Both the position numbers and the translations under genes were made by a program. Below, piece after piece: positions 36,373 to 44,859 of a stretch of 64,000 nt of DNA; positions within the stretch are counted from its first letter, which is position 1; every line of letters begins with the position of its first letter. Source of the DNA: Flavobacterium potami (GTDB lineage Bacteria > Bacteroidota > Bacteroidia > Flavobacteriales > Flavobacteriaceae); contig NZ_JAINUY010000001.1 of assembly GCF_020026915.1 (NCBI RefSeq), positions 1,384,436 through 1,448,435 on the forward strand, read 5' to 3'. Below the pieces are notes generated by a model. That model searched no databases. It had not been told where the DNA came from and was given only the letters and a program-made list of their open reading frames with translations.

Positions 36373-38553
36373 TCACCATTGAATCTTAACCAAACCCTTT
36401 CCTGAAAGCTTGTACTGGTTGATTTTTGAACTTTTATCAAAGGGGTCAAGGGCTTCTTTGTCCTGAAACACTTTCATATTTAAATCCCGATTGCCCAATT
36501 TCATGATCTTGAGACTGCATGACATCTCCCGGTCGCCCTGAAGATCGATCGTAAGGGTTTTTCCCCTTTTGCTATTCCGGTTCGGATAATCGATAAAAAC
36601 CAAAAAATCTTCCTCGATTTTTATATACTGTCTTGGTATCACGCCGAATGCCATTCCCGAACCATAGACTTCCTGACCGACCTGCCCGCTTTTTTGCCAG
36701 CCGTTGTACAAATCTTCCAGCGGAACCCATAAATCGGCTTGTATTTCTCCTGTTTTGACTTCCTGGGAGAGCATTTCCTTGGGGAGCATTGTAGGATAAT
36801 AATAGGCTATCCTGCTGACGGCATATTTGACAAATTCCCCAATCAGGGTTTTTACGGACGGAAGAAAGGGCACATCCTTGGTCTCTACCAGATATTCGGA
36901 TAAGGCGGCATAGACCTCCACCTCCTCGTATGCGGCGGTGTACGGTGCGTCATTGAGGGGAAAAATGGAAAAGAAGTTTGTGTAGTTTTTCCCATAGCCG
37001 TATCGGCAGTCATAGAGCTGGACATTTTTAAAAAGTCCTGCAAGGCAGGCATAGCTCAGCTCAAGATACAGCTTTTTATTGGTAATTTTATAAAGTTCCA
37101 GTAACGCGCCGGCTGAAAAGGCGGTATTGTTGGCCTGATACAGTATATTTAGACCGAGGTACTGCAGTCTTTTTGCCGCTTTTTCGGCCTCTGCCAAATA
37201 CCGCTTTTCCTTGGTCAGCTTGTAGACCAGAAGCATTAGATGGGCGTAAGAGCCGGGAACATCATTTTCGCCTCCGGCGCCCGGAGCCGTCTCTGCCTTG
37301 ATTATCTCCAGGGTTTCCATATTGTAGAATACCGGCCATGAGTATTTGAAATGATGTGCCACTTTTATGGCGTAATCAATGGAATCAAGCAGGAGCGTCT
37401 CGGCTGTCTTGTCCCCATGTAGGGCAATTCTAGCCAAGTTCATCAGCGGATGGTGCAGATACCAGGAATCCATCACCATTTCTTTTTTCTGCTCTTCCGA
37501 CCCATCGAGTTTGTCCGAAAGGGCGGGAAGCCATCTGTTGATGCAGTTAATTTTGGGATCATAAAACGCGGACAGCCCTTTGGCAAGATCCTCGCAAAGT
37601 GATAGTTTTTCCCCGCTCCATTTCTCATATTCCTTTAAAGGTGCCAGTACGGCAAGCTGCACCATGCTTTCAGCAGGAGTTTCAAAGTCACAGAGGTAGG
37701 CATTCAGATAAGGATTTCCATCTTTCTGTGTCCAAGCGCCTTTACTTCGGGTTAAGTCCGTTATGGCTTTCCTTGCAATATCGGGCCAATTGTTATACTC
37801 GACTCTTGGCTGTTTTAGCACTTTGTAAATCTTTACAAGATTATTTAAGAAGTTTTCGCAGATCTCGGCTGTTTGTTCGAAAATTTCGGCATCCAGTATT
37901 ACATATGCATCCGATATGGTAAAAGGGATGCCTGAAGGCAGTGGCAGCTTATCAGTAGTTGGAAGCTGAAATCCAAGCTCGGGCCAGTTTCCGCCTACCG
38001 TATTTTGAGATTCTGTCTGGGTGGCCTGGCAGTATTCCGAGAGCGAGGTAAGGTTTTGGAAATAGAAAAACGATCCTGTCTGTGGCTTTGTAATGCTGGC
38101 AAAGATAAGCCCTGAGCGGGATCCGTACTGCTGCATATGTATTTTTCCAGCGGTATTCTCTATTATTCCATTCTGTGGAATGGGGATTATATCACGAGGC
38201 CAAAACGGGATCAAAAGAGGTATATTTGCCGTAAAGAATGTGGTGTAGTGCAGGATAGGCGTCTGACGGTCAGGAAATCCGGCACGTACTTCGTAATTTC
38301 CCAATCTGGAACTCAAAGTGATGACAATAGAATCGCCATCATCAAAAAGATTGGACACTTCAAAGCAGCTGTTTATTGCAAATGCTGCACGAAAAGCCAT
38401 TTTTCCATTTTTGGGCGTAATGGCAACAATCCAAAGAGAGTCGCCTGTATTGTAAAACTGGTAAGTATAGTCAAGAACCTTTCTTTCTAAAAGTATTTCA
38501 CTATTCTCAATATCTGCCTGAGCGGTGGTGCTCCAAGGTGTAACTGTATGCAT
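36373..38553 (-). CDS. Large unrecognised protein, probable alpha/alpha-toroid
   Basis: This 726-residue protein has no signal peptide. Residues 1-230 are beta-rich (like a carbohydrate-binding or beta-sandwich region). Residues about 240-640 are mainly helical with repeated aromatic helices such as KVAHHFKYSWPVFYN, EKAAKRLQYLGLNILYQANN and ELSYACLAGLFKNVQLYDC, which resemble the six-hairpin toroid of glycoside hydrolases and lyases. A beta domain closes it. No catalytic motif that I know is visible, so a sugar-related role is only a guess. Higher GC than its surroundings was noted by eye. Flanking genes are stress- or membrane-type. Confidence 0.72.
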   Translation of the reverse strand: MHTVTPWSTTAQADIENSEILLERKVLDYTYQFYNTGDSLWIVAITPKNGKMAFRAAFAINSCFEVSNLFDDGDSIVITLSSRLGNYEVRAGFPDRQTPILHYTTFFTANIPLLIPFWPRDIIPIPQNGIIENTAGKIHMQQYGSRSGLIFASITKPQTGSFFYFQNLTSLSEYCQATQTESQNTVGGNWPELGFQLPTTDKLPLPSGIPFTISDAYVILDAEIFEQTAEICENFLNNLVKIYKVLKQPRVEYNNWPDIARKAITDLTRSKGAWTQKDGNPYLNAYLCDFETPAESMVQLAVLAPLKEYEKWSGEKLSLCEDLAKGLSAFYDPKINCINRWLPALSDKLDGSEEQKKEMVMDSWYLHHPLMNLARIALHGDKTAETLLLDSIDYAIKVAHHFKYSWPVFYNMETLEIIKAETAPGAGGENDVPGSYAHLMLLVYKLTKEKRYLAEAEKAAKRLQYLGLNILYQANNTAFSAGALLELYKITNKKLYLELSYACLAGLFKNVQLYDCRYGYGKNYTNFFSIFPLNDAPYTAAYEEVEVYAALSEYLVETKDVPFLPSVKTLIGEFVKYAVSRIAYYYPTMLPKEMLSQEVKTGEIQADLWVPLEDLYNGWQKSGQVGQEVYGSGMAFGVIPRQYIKIEEDFLVFIDYPNRNSKRGKTLTIDLQGDREMSCSLKIMKLGNRDLNMKVFQDKEALDPFDKSSKINQYKLSGKGLVKIQW

Positions 38554-38601
38554 AATGATATTTTTTAGTTTTTAAAAGCGCCTTCCGCTGAAAGCTGTCT
38601 G

Positions 38602-38691
38602 CTAAAATATGGCAAGACCCGTCAGTACAGATCCTAGGGAGAGCAGCAAAAAATAGGCGAATAATGCATAACCTTTAATAAATGTTTTCAT
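38602..38691 (-). CDS. Possible membrane microprotein, 29 residues
   Basis: An ATG-started frame encodes MKTFIKGYALFAYFLLLSLG followed by nine more residues. It is one hydrophobic helix after a short basic N-terminus, a pattern typical of bacterial membrane microproteins. It lies 48 bases upstream of the minus-strand gene at 36373-38553, so it could be its leader gene. The short length makes chance likely. Confidence 0.3.
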   Translation of the reverse strand: MKTFIKGYALFAYFLLLSLGSVLTGLAIF

Positions 38692-38877
38692 ACGCAGTTG
38701 ATTTACTGTAAATTTCATCATTAAAGCGGTTTGCCGCCTTACATAATTTATTGGTGTTATTATAAGATTTCTCCGAATATCAAAATAGCAAATAGATAAG
38801 CCAATCTTCTGTATATCAATATTTAAATGCTGTAAAAATCATTGGGAAAGCTGTAAGAACCAGCACGAGTCAAGTTA

Positions 38878-38885
38878 TAAATTTG
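38878..38885 (+). promoter_or_regulatory. Possible -7 promoter box for the DUF892 gene
   Basis: TAAATTTG fits TAnnTTTG exactly and lies 26 bases before the start codon at 38912. A TTG at 38842-38844 is too far away for a normal -33 element. Confidence 0.5.
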
Positions 38886-38911
38886 ACGTATTAACTTAAA
38901 AAAAAACTCAT

Positions 38912-39526
38912 ATGAAAACTGCAATAAAAAAAACAGACGAAGCTAAAAGCAAAACCACATCCAAAGCTGCCAAGCCGACGGCATCAAAAACAGCTTCCAA
39001 AGGGACCGTAAAAGCAAAACCTTCCGCTGCAGAAGGATTGAGAGAATTGTTTGTAGATTCGCTGAAAGATATCTACTGGGCGGAAAAAGCGCTGGTAAAA
39101 GCGCTGCCAAAGATGGCCAAAAATGCTACTTCAGAGAATCTGATCACAGCAATCAATGACCATCTTGCAGTAACTCAAAAGCAGGTTTCAAGACTTGAAG
39201 ATGTCTTCAAATCTGTAGGGGAAAAAGCAGCAGCTAAAAAATGCGACGCCATGGAAGGGCTTTTAAAAGAAGGGGAAAGCATTATGCAGGAGACCGAAGC
39301 CGGAGCGGTAAGAGATGCCGGGATCATTGCGGCATCGCAAAAGATCGAGCACTATGAAATTGCTACCTACGGAACTTTGGCTGCCTTTGCTACAACCCTT
39401 GGAGAGGATGATGCGGTGCTGCTACTGGAGAAAACCTTGGCAGAAGAAAAACAGGCCGATGTTACGCTCACAGAAGCTGCCTACAATACAATCAACTTCG
39501 ACGCAAAGGAAGAAGATGAAAATTAA
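38912..39526 (+). CDS. DUF892 ferritin-like protein (YciF family) with a basic tail
   Basis: The 204-residue product has an unusual N-terminal tail of about 38 residues made almost only of Lys, Ala, Thr and Ser, which may bind DNA or RNA. From residue 40 comes a DUF892/YciF four-helix bundle: LRELFVDSLKDIYWAEKALVKALPKMAKNA, then HLAVTQKQVSRLEDVF, then KIEHYEIATYGTLAAFA and LAEEKQADVTLTEAA, with the Glu and His residues that bind di-iron in ferritin-like folds. Family members are general-stress proteins in many soil bacteria. The -7 box upstream and a double terminator downstream make it monocistronic. The tail resembles that of some histone-like proteins. Confidence 0.9.
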   Translation: MKTAIKKTDEAKSKTTSKAAKPTASKTASKGTVKAKPSAAEGLRELFVDSLKDIYWAEKALVKALPKMAKNATSENLITAINDHLAVTQKQVSRLEDVFKSVGEKAAAKKCDAMEGLLKEGESIMQETEAGAVRDAGIIAASQKIEHYEIATYGTLAAFATTLGEDDAVLLLEKTLAEEKQADVTLTEAAYNTINFDAKEEDEN

Positions 39527-39601
39527 AATCAAATTATAATTTTTACAATTACAATTTGATTTTAAGAAACCTGCATCATTTAGGTGGTGCAGGTTTTTTT
39601 T
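39525..39601 (+). terminator. Double hairpin terminator after the DUF892 gene
   Basis: Right at the stop codon an 11-bp stem AAAATCAAATT (39525-39535) pairs with AATTTGATTTT (39553-39563). A second stem AACCTGCA (39568-39575) pairs with TGCAGGTT (39588-39595), followed by T residues. The second is a typical intrinsic terminator. Confidence 0.85.
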
Positions 39602-39797
39602 ATCCAACATAATATGGGCGGCAAATCACCGCTGTTTCGTAAATCATAAGGGAAGTGATGCAGCTTGTGATGAGAAATTCTACTTTGATGTCCGGATCGT
39701 TGCTGATTTTGTTTTTGTAAGAATTTTAAAATATCCTGTAAAATTAATGGCTTAAATTATAGTTACTTAGCTGTCTATTAATATTAAAAAGAACATT

Positions 39798-40961
39798 ATG
39801 AAAGCAGCTGTCATTCACGCACCTGGTTCCGTAAAATACGATACGGTAGAGGATCCAAAAATAAGTTCACAGGACGATATAATTTTGAAGGTCACTTCCA
39901 CGGCCATATGCGGATCGGATCTGCACATTTATTCCGGTGCAATGCCCACATCGCCGATGGTGCTGGGACATGAATTTATGGGAATTGTCGAGGAAACCGG
40001 CCCCGCGGTTACCCATCTCAAAAGAGGCGACAGGGTAGTTGTCCCTTTTCCAATTGCCTGCGGAAGCTGCTTTTTCTGCAATCACGATGTGCCGGGAAAC
40101 TGCGAACACAGTAATCCAGAGCATTATGGGCCTGAAGGCGGGATCCTTACCGAAAAGGGCGGGGCGCTTTTTGGCTATACTGATCTTTACGGAGGCTATG
40201 ACGGAGGACAGGCACAATATGTAAGAGTGCCTTATGCAAATTACGGACCCCGCGTGGTGCCACAAGACCTTTCGGATGAGCAGGTGCTCTTTTTGACCGA
40301 TATCTTTCCTACCGGATACACGGGCGTAGACTGGGGTGAAGTGAAAGGGGGAGAGACCGTCGCCATTTTCGGTTCGGGACCCGTCGGGATTATGGCCGCC
40401 AAGAGTGCCTGGCTAAGGGGCGCATCGCAGGTGATAATTGTCGATACACTTCAGTACAGGCTCGATAAGGCAAGAGTTTCTACGGGCGCGACCACTATTT
40501 TGTGGGATGACCCAAAAGATGTGGTCGAACATATTAGGTCCCTTACCAATGGCCGCGGAGCCGATGTCTGCATCGATGCGGTTGGATTTGAGCCGGAAAG
40601 AAGCCTTACAGACAAAATCAAGGCCACCATTAATTTTGAGAAAGGTTCCATAAAAGTGCTTGAAGCCTGTATGAGTGCGGTGCGAAGAAGTGGAACTGTT
40701 TCAATACTAGGCGTTTACCCTGTGAATTATGATAACTTCCCGCTGGGGCAGTTTTTTGATAAGGGGATCATCTTAAAGGGCGGCCAGGCGCCGGCCCACA
40801 AGCATATTGACAAGCTTCTGGACTATGTTGTGCAGGGAAAAGTGAAACTGGACGACATCATTACCCACAGGCTTCCGTTGTCCGAGATTTCGCATGCCTA
40901 TGATATATTCAACAAAAAAGAGGACGGCTGCGTGAAGGTAGTGCTTGACCCTTGGAGATAA
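39798..40961 (+). CDS. Zinc-dependent alcohol dehydrogenase (MDR family)
   Basis: This 387-residue cytoplasmic enzyme has the catalytic zinc ligands Cys38 in ICGSDLH and His58-Glu59 in GHE, and the structural zinc set Cys88, Cys91, Cys94 and Cys102 in CGSCFFCNHDVPGNC. The NAD-binding fold shows AIFGSGPVGIMAAKSA followed by an acidic strand end (VIIVD). The insert with EHYGPEGG and GGYDGGQAQY is like glutathione-independent formaldehyde dehydrogenases and related enzymes. Likely substrates are small alcohols or aldehydes; the exact one is not visible. A bidirectional terminator follows. Confidence 0.93.
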   Translation: MKAAVIHAPGSVKYDTVEDPKISSQDDIILKVTSTAICGSDLHIYSGAMPTSPMVLGHEFMGIVEETGPAVTHLKRGDRVVVPFPIACGSCFFCNHDVPGNCEHSNPEHYGPEGGILTEKGGALFGYTDLYGGYDGGQAQYVRVPYANYGPRVVPQDLSDEQVLFLTDIFPTGYTGVDWGEVKGGETVAIFGSGPVGIMAAKSAWLRGASQVIIVDTLQYRLDKARVSTGATTILWDDPKDVVEHIRSLTNGRGADVCIDAVGFEPERSLTDKIKATINFEKGSIKVLEACMSAVRRSGTVSILGVYPVNYDNFPLGQFFDKGIILKGGQAPAHKHIDKLLDYVVQGKVKLDDIITHRLPLSEISHAYDIFNKKEDGCVKVVLDPWR

Positions 40962-40984
40962 TAGGAAATCCTTGCTTATGCTAT

Positions 40985-41016
40985 AAAAAAAATCTGCATC
41001 AAATGCAGATTTTTTT
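40985..41016. terminator. Bidirectional terminator after the alcohol dehydrogenase gene
   Basis: ATCTGCAT (40992-40999) pairs with ATGCAGAT (41003-41010) over a 3-base loop, with A-rich sequence before and T-rich sequence after, so it can terminate from both sides (the next gene is on the minus strand). Confidence 0.9.
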
Positions 41017-41119
41017 ATGTCAAAGGGCTAGGTAATTTTCCGAAGCATCTCTATATTGAATAGTCAGTGTATTTAGACTTTTTTTTACGAAACTTTTAAA
41101 GAGGCTTTTAGTGGGCTAT

Positions 41120-41299
41120 TTACTGGGCAGCGGGCACCAGAACCGAATCCATAAATTTTCCGGTGATGACCGTCCCTTGCTCGTCTTCCCATTGGGTAAT
41201 TACATTTTCGATAAGCTCGGGCTCGAAGCCTATTACTTTCATGACCGGTCCGCCGAATTCCTGCTGTACGTCCTGTCCTTTTTTATATCGGTTCTTCAT
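41120..41299 (-). CDS. DUF2158-like small protein (YodC-type)
   Basis: The start is taken at ATG 41299; an upstream start at 41305 would be TTG. The 59-residue product contains KKGQDVQQEFGGPVMKVIGF, which resembles the DUF2158 pattern with GGPvMxV, then ENVITQWEDEQGTVITGKF. Such proteins are short beta-barrel-like domains with unknown function. It is convergent with the alcohol dehydrogenase gene and precedes the DUF6766 gene with about 100 bases between them. Confidence 0.7.
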   Translation of the reverse strand: MKNRYKKGQDVQQEFGGPVMKVIGFEPELIENVITQWEDEQGTVITGKFMDSVLVPAAQ

Positions 41300-41408
41300 A
41301 ATCAAATCTTTTTAATGCATCGATCATCATTAAATTGGACAATAAATGCAGATGTTATTTTTATATAGTGGCAGCACATATGGCTGGCATGCAGTTTTTT
41401 TATTAATG

Positions 41409-42065
41409 CTATTCTCCTGTTTCCATATTCGGGGCATCAACGGGTTTGGACTGCGAGGATCCTATCTGGCGCAGGTAAATAGAAAGTAACACTATGGCAA
41501 ATACCGATAGAAATTCACTTTGCCAGTTTTGGAAGGACTCAAACCAGAACCTGGAATCGATGATATAATCTGAGATCTTCTCCAACGGGATCCCTTTAAG
41601 CGCCAGCTGCTCGTTTTCGTCTTTGAGGCTGCCGAAAAAATGAATGACAAATGATATAAGAAACAGCGCCAATAGGGCTATAGTCAGGGAATGTTTGTAG
41701 ATGCCCAATATCAGACCGCCTTTTTTAACCGGCCAAGGCGCGCCATTCCTGTCTGCAGAAGGCTGCCTATCCACTTCCTCCTGCCTGTCAAAATCTTTGG
41801 ACTCCGATGAGCCTTTCTGCTGCAGGAAGATTGTAAGTATTACGAAAAGTGCCATTTGAAGAAATTCGCTTTCCCAATTTTCAAATGTGGACTCCAGGAA
41901 GTGCCCTGAGCTGAAATAGCCTGCCATGGTGACGGCCGATGCCCCTTCTTCTAAAATTTCTTTATTGTGCTGCTTGTAGCCAAATAAAATTTGGCCGGCT
42001 ATTGAAAAGATAAATAAAAGAAAAAACACAATGGAGAGTCCGTTGTTGCGCAGAAATCTTTTCAT
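41409..42065 (-). CDS. DUF6766-type membrane protein with an internal duplication
   Basis: The 218-residue protein has about four membrane helices: residues 8-30, 66-83, 125-145, 183-199. It consists of two halves that repeat each other: residues 54-90 (ENWESEFLQMALFVILTIFL, then QQKGSSESK) and 171-206 (FQNWQSEFLSVFAIVLLSIYL, then RQIGSSQSK). This fits the DUF6766 family. The middle loop is acidic and hydrophilic (DFDRQEEVDRQPSADRNG). It is often next to stress genes in soil bacteria. Function unknown. Confidence 0.75.
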   Translation of the reverse strand: MKRFLRNNGLSIVFFLLFIFSIAGQILFGYKQHNKEILEEGASAVTMAGYFSSGHFLESTFENWESEFLQMALFVILTIFLQQKGSSESKDFDRQEEVDRQPSADRNGAPWPVKKGGLILGIYKHSLTIALLALFLISFVIHFFGSLKDENEQLALKGIPLEKISDYIIDSRFWFESFQNWQSEFLSVFAIVLLSIYLRQIGSSQSKPVDAPNMETGE

Positions 42066-42528
42066 GGTTTAAATATTTAACTAAACAAATTTCATAAAAG
42101 ACCTGTCTTTTTCTGTTATATTTTTAACCACAAAAATTATAAAATTTTCTATTTGAAGAGGAAATGTTTTGTGATAAATAGTTAAAATGTTGGAAAGAAA
42201 ATCGTCCTCATGAAGAAATTGAATAAATAATAATCCTTTTAGGACTAATTTGTAATTGTCAAGAGGTTGATTGTTAGTTGATTTTGTCGATTTTAATATT
42301 TTTTTTTATAATTTTGATGCTCTTATCTTGCTTGAAAGTTCTTCCTTAGAATGTCATAATTTATCATGAAATACATAGTTATTGTGATGAATATTTTTGC
42401 TTTGTTTTACTTAGTTCAAAGCTGTATCACATTTGTACCGCGTATGCGTGGAACCCATATATAACTGGGATTGCGACTTTCTGCATCGGAAAGTAGAGGG
42501 CACAAAGAACCACAAAGAAAAAATACAC

Positions 42529-42573
42529 AAAAGAGCCAAATGTCAGTAACTAACATTTTGGCTCTTTTTTTTA
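42529..42573. terminator. Hairpin terminator-like element
   Basis: AAAAGAGCCAAATGT (42529-42543) pairs, with one bulge, with ACATTTTGGCTCTTTT after a loop of about eight bases, followed by T-rich sequence. It has A-runs on the other side and could act in both directions. No gene ends nearby on the plus strand, so it may have lost its gene. Confidence 0.7.
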
Positions 42574-42689
42574 TTTTGTAATATTTGGTATTGTTTTGCT
42601 CGGATTTGTATCTCATATTTCGGAATAAAAAAATAACGATAAGGCAGATTATGGCACAGTTTGGCATCTTATGTCACATCAGGATAGGA

Positions 42690-42813
42690 TTTATAGTGCA
42701 ATGTGGGTAGATATTAGACTGCTGTTTGCCTCAGTCCTTAAGGCCAATGCAGTGGGATGATCATTACCCACAACCATTCCTCTGGCAAGATCGATCCTTC
42801 AGAGGCCAAATAA
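42690..42813 (+). pseudogene. Remnant of a RadC-type (JAB/MPN) gene
   Basis: From about 42707 the plus strand reads VDIRLLFASVLKANAVG and then, after a one-base shift at about 42755, MIITHNHSSGKIDPSEAK. Together they match the core of RadC proteins, in which VDxRxLFxxALKANA is followed by HNHPSGxxxPSxAD, with His-x-His of the metalloprotease-like motif. The N-terminal two thirds and the C-terminal end are missing and the frame is broken. RadC-like genes are common on mobile elements in Bacteroidota, so this may be the last trace of an integrated element. Confidence 0.7.
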
Positions 42814-42836
42814 GAATAGTACCAGAAAGAAACTTC

Positions 42837-44369
42837 CTATTCTCCCTTATTCGTCTGAAGATAATTGATGAAAGTACGGGGTGAAACTCCAGTAACTTTT
42901 TTGAATGTAACGGTAAATCGGGTATGGGACGCAAAACCGGATTGGTCGGCCAGGTAACTGATTTTGTATTTTAAATATGTTGCATCGTTTTTCAGACAGT
43001 CGATGATATAATTTATTCTTAATTCATTGATATATCCGGCAAAGTCTTTTGATTTCTGTTTGCTGATGACATGCGAGAGATAACGATGATTTATGTTCAG
43101 TTCTGCAGCAACTGAATTTAGGGACAATGTTTTATTGAGAAATGATTTTGATTTTTCGAACTCCTTAAGGCTTTGTAAAATGCCTTTTTCGGTAGCCTCC
43201 GATATGTATTCCTTACCGCTTTCTTTTTTTGGTATATCCGTATTGACATGTAAAACCGCTTTTACAGGATTGATGTATGCCCTGATTTTTTTATTGTCCT
43301 GTTTTCTTTTATAAATGTAGGCGGCAATTGTAATTAAGATCGTAAACAGGCAGATGCAGATAATAGCCAGTTTGCTCTTCCTGTACTGCGACTGGTTTTG
43401 CAGCTTGCTTTCCTGGAGTGATTTAATCAATTCATCTGCAATAACTTTTTTATTGGCATTTTCGGCTTTGGTAAGTTTTAAATTTTTTTCATTGTAAAGG
43501 ATGTATTTTTTACTATCATTTTTTTTGTAAAACTCCATCAGAGAGCTGTTAACCTCCTGCTTTAATGCAGAATAATCTGATTTGTTACCGATTTCTTCCG
43601 CTTTTGTGTAATTCAATAAAGCCTTTTTGTAGTCTTTGGTAAAAGTATATACATTGCCCAAACCATTATAAACAAAGCCTAGAACGGGGCTGTCATGTGC
43701 TAATGCTCTCTTAATATTTTTTTCGGCTTTTTCATAATAAAACAAAGCAGAATCAGGCTTTTTCATTTCCAGATAATTTCTGGCAATTATTTCCTGATTG
43801 ATTGCAATCTGATAATTCTTGTCGGTTGTTGTAGAGGCTTTTTCGAAAAACTCATTCCCTTTTTTAAGATGAGCAATAGCTTTTTCGTAATTAGAATCGT
43901 GTAATTCGTAACACGCTAATTCTTGGGATAAATTTCCCTGAAAACGGTACATTTCGTTTTTGTCCTTAATTTTTTTGCTTATGCTGACCGCTTTGTCCAG
44001 ATATGTTCTTCCTAAATTATATGTCTCATTTTCACGGTAGATTGAAGCTAGAAAACCGTAAATTTTAGCCTGAGCATGATAATTTTTATCTATTGTGGCT
44101 AGACTGTCCGCTTTCTTTAAAGAGGAAATAGCCTCATTATGGACTCCGTATTGGTACAGTATATGGGCCCTGAGCATACTTGAATTCAGTCTTTCCAAAT
44201 TGTTCTTGGAAATGGCATAAAGTTGATCGGTATTATGGAGTGCTTTTTTGGGATCAGAACCAAGCAGATGATAGGTTTGCTCATAAATCGTATCAAATGA
44301 TTTCTGCGAATACCCTAAAAAGGAAGATAGGAAGAATGTAAAAAGAAGCAAAGTAGTTTTAAAGTGCAT
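42837..44369 (-). CDS. TPR-containing sensor with AraC-type DNA-binding domain
   Basis: The 510-residue protein has an N-terminal signal peptide (residues 1-20) and a periplasmic helical region (about 25-300) built of TPR-like repeats, such as ALFYYEKAEKNIKRALAHDSP and KKALLNYTKAEEIGNKSDYS. A single membrane helix follows (LAIICICLFTILITIAAYIY, about 328-347), then a cytoplasmic AraC helix-turn-helix domain at the C-terminus (SFLNKTLSLNSVAAELNINH, later SGFASHTRFTVTFKKVTGVSP). This is a common Bacteroidota regulator type that senses a periplasmic signal and binds DNA directly. It is divergent from the surface-protein operon at 44860, so it may control that operon. Confidence 0.88.
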   Translation of the reverse strand: MHFKTTLLLFTFFLSSFLGYSQKSFDTIYEQTYHLLGSDPKKALHNTDQLYAISKNNLERLNSSMLRAHILYQYGVHNEAISSLKKADSLATIDKNYHAQAKIYGFLASIYRENETYNLGRTYLDKAVSISKKIKDKNEMYRFQGNLSQELACYELHDSNYEKAIAHLKKGNEFFEKASTTTDKNYQIAINQEIIARNYLEMKKPDSALFYYEKAEKNIKRALAHDSPVLGFVYNGLGNVYTFTKDYKKALLNYTKAEEIGNKSDYSALKQEVNSSLMEFYKKNDSKKYILYNEKNLKLTKAENANKKVIADELIKSLQESKLQNQSQYRKSKLAIICICLFTILITIAAYIYKRKQDNKKIRAYINPVKAVLHVNTDIPKKESGKEYISEATEKGILQSLKEFEKSKSFLNKTLSLNSVAAELNINHRYLSHVISKQKSKDFAGYINELRINYIIDCLKNDATYLKYKISYLADQSGFASHTRFTVTFKKVTGVSPRTFINYLQTNKGE

Positions 44370-44702
44370 ATATAATCGGTTATAAATTAATTTGATCTGT
44401 TATATATTATAGCTGCAGAGGGGTTATGCTATACTTTTTAACTGCGGAAAAGTAGTTAATATTTTTTTAAAGAACACCAATAGTAAATTTTCTTAACAAT
44501 AATAATATTTTATGTACGATAAGCGTAATTTTTTGCCAAGATAAAAAATAATTTCTCCCTTCCTTAACATACATAGACCTGTGATTTTTTTCCATCTTAT
44601 AGCCCTCCTTTTATTTTGTTTTTTTAGTCTCAAATTTCGTCGGCCTGTTCCAAAATGGATTGCACACCAGATCAATACCTTATCTCGTTTTTTACAAGGA
44701 TT

Positions 44703-44710
44703 ATTTTTGT
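44703..44710 (+). promoter_or_regulatory. Possible -7 promoter box of the surface-protein operon
   Basis: TATTTTTG fits TAnnTTTG. It lies about 150 bases upstream of the ATG at 44860, which leaves a long leader; no good TTG is found at the usual -33 distance. Supported only by the motif and by its place in the divergent intergenic region after the TPR/AraC regulator. Confidence 0.35.
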
Positions 44711-44859
44711 GTTTTGATTAAGTTGTTGGTATGTAGTTGTTTGTGTTTTTTTTTATTCGTTTATACTATATAAATTACGTAATTGATATAGTACTGAATG
44801 ATTTTTCACCTCCGCAAATGATTAGTTTCGCAGTCGAAAATTTTAAAAAATATAATTAT

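Larger units (their letters stand above)
42066..42836. other. Intergenic region with terminator and a RadC remnant
   Basis: The left part (42066-42480) is AT-rich with no recognisable gene. A hairpin terminator lies at 42529-42573, and a fragment of a RadC-type gene at about 42690-42813. Both are listed separately. The stretch looks like the scar of lost genes. Confidence 0.5.

Noticed and set aside
39867..40265. 132-codon minus-strand frame opposite the alcohol dehydrogenase gene
   Set aside because: Shadow of a GC-richer gene in which both strands have few stops; the zinc motifs on the plus strand are decisive.
42416..42667. 83-codon minus-strand frame in the gap before the TPR/AraC gene
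   Set aside because: It runs through a hairpin terminator and has no protein-like pattern.
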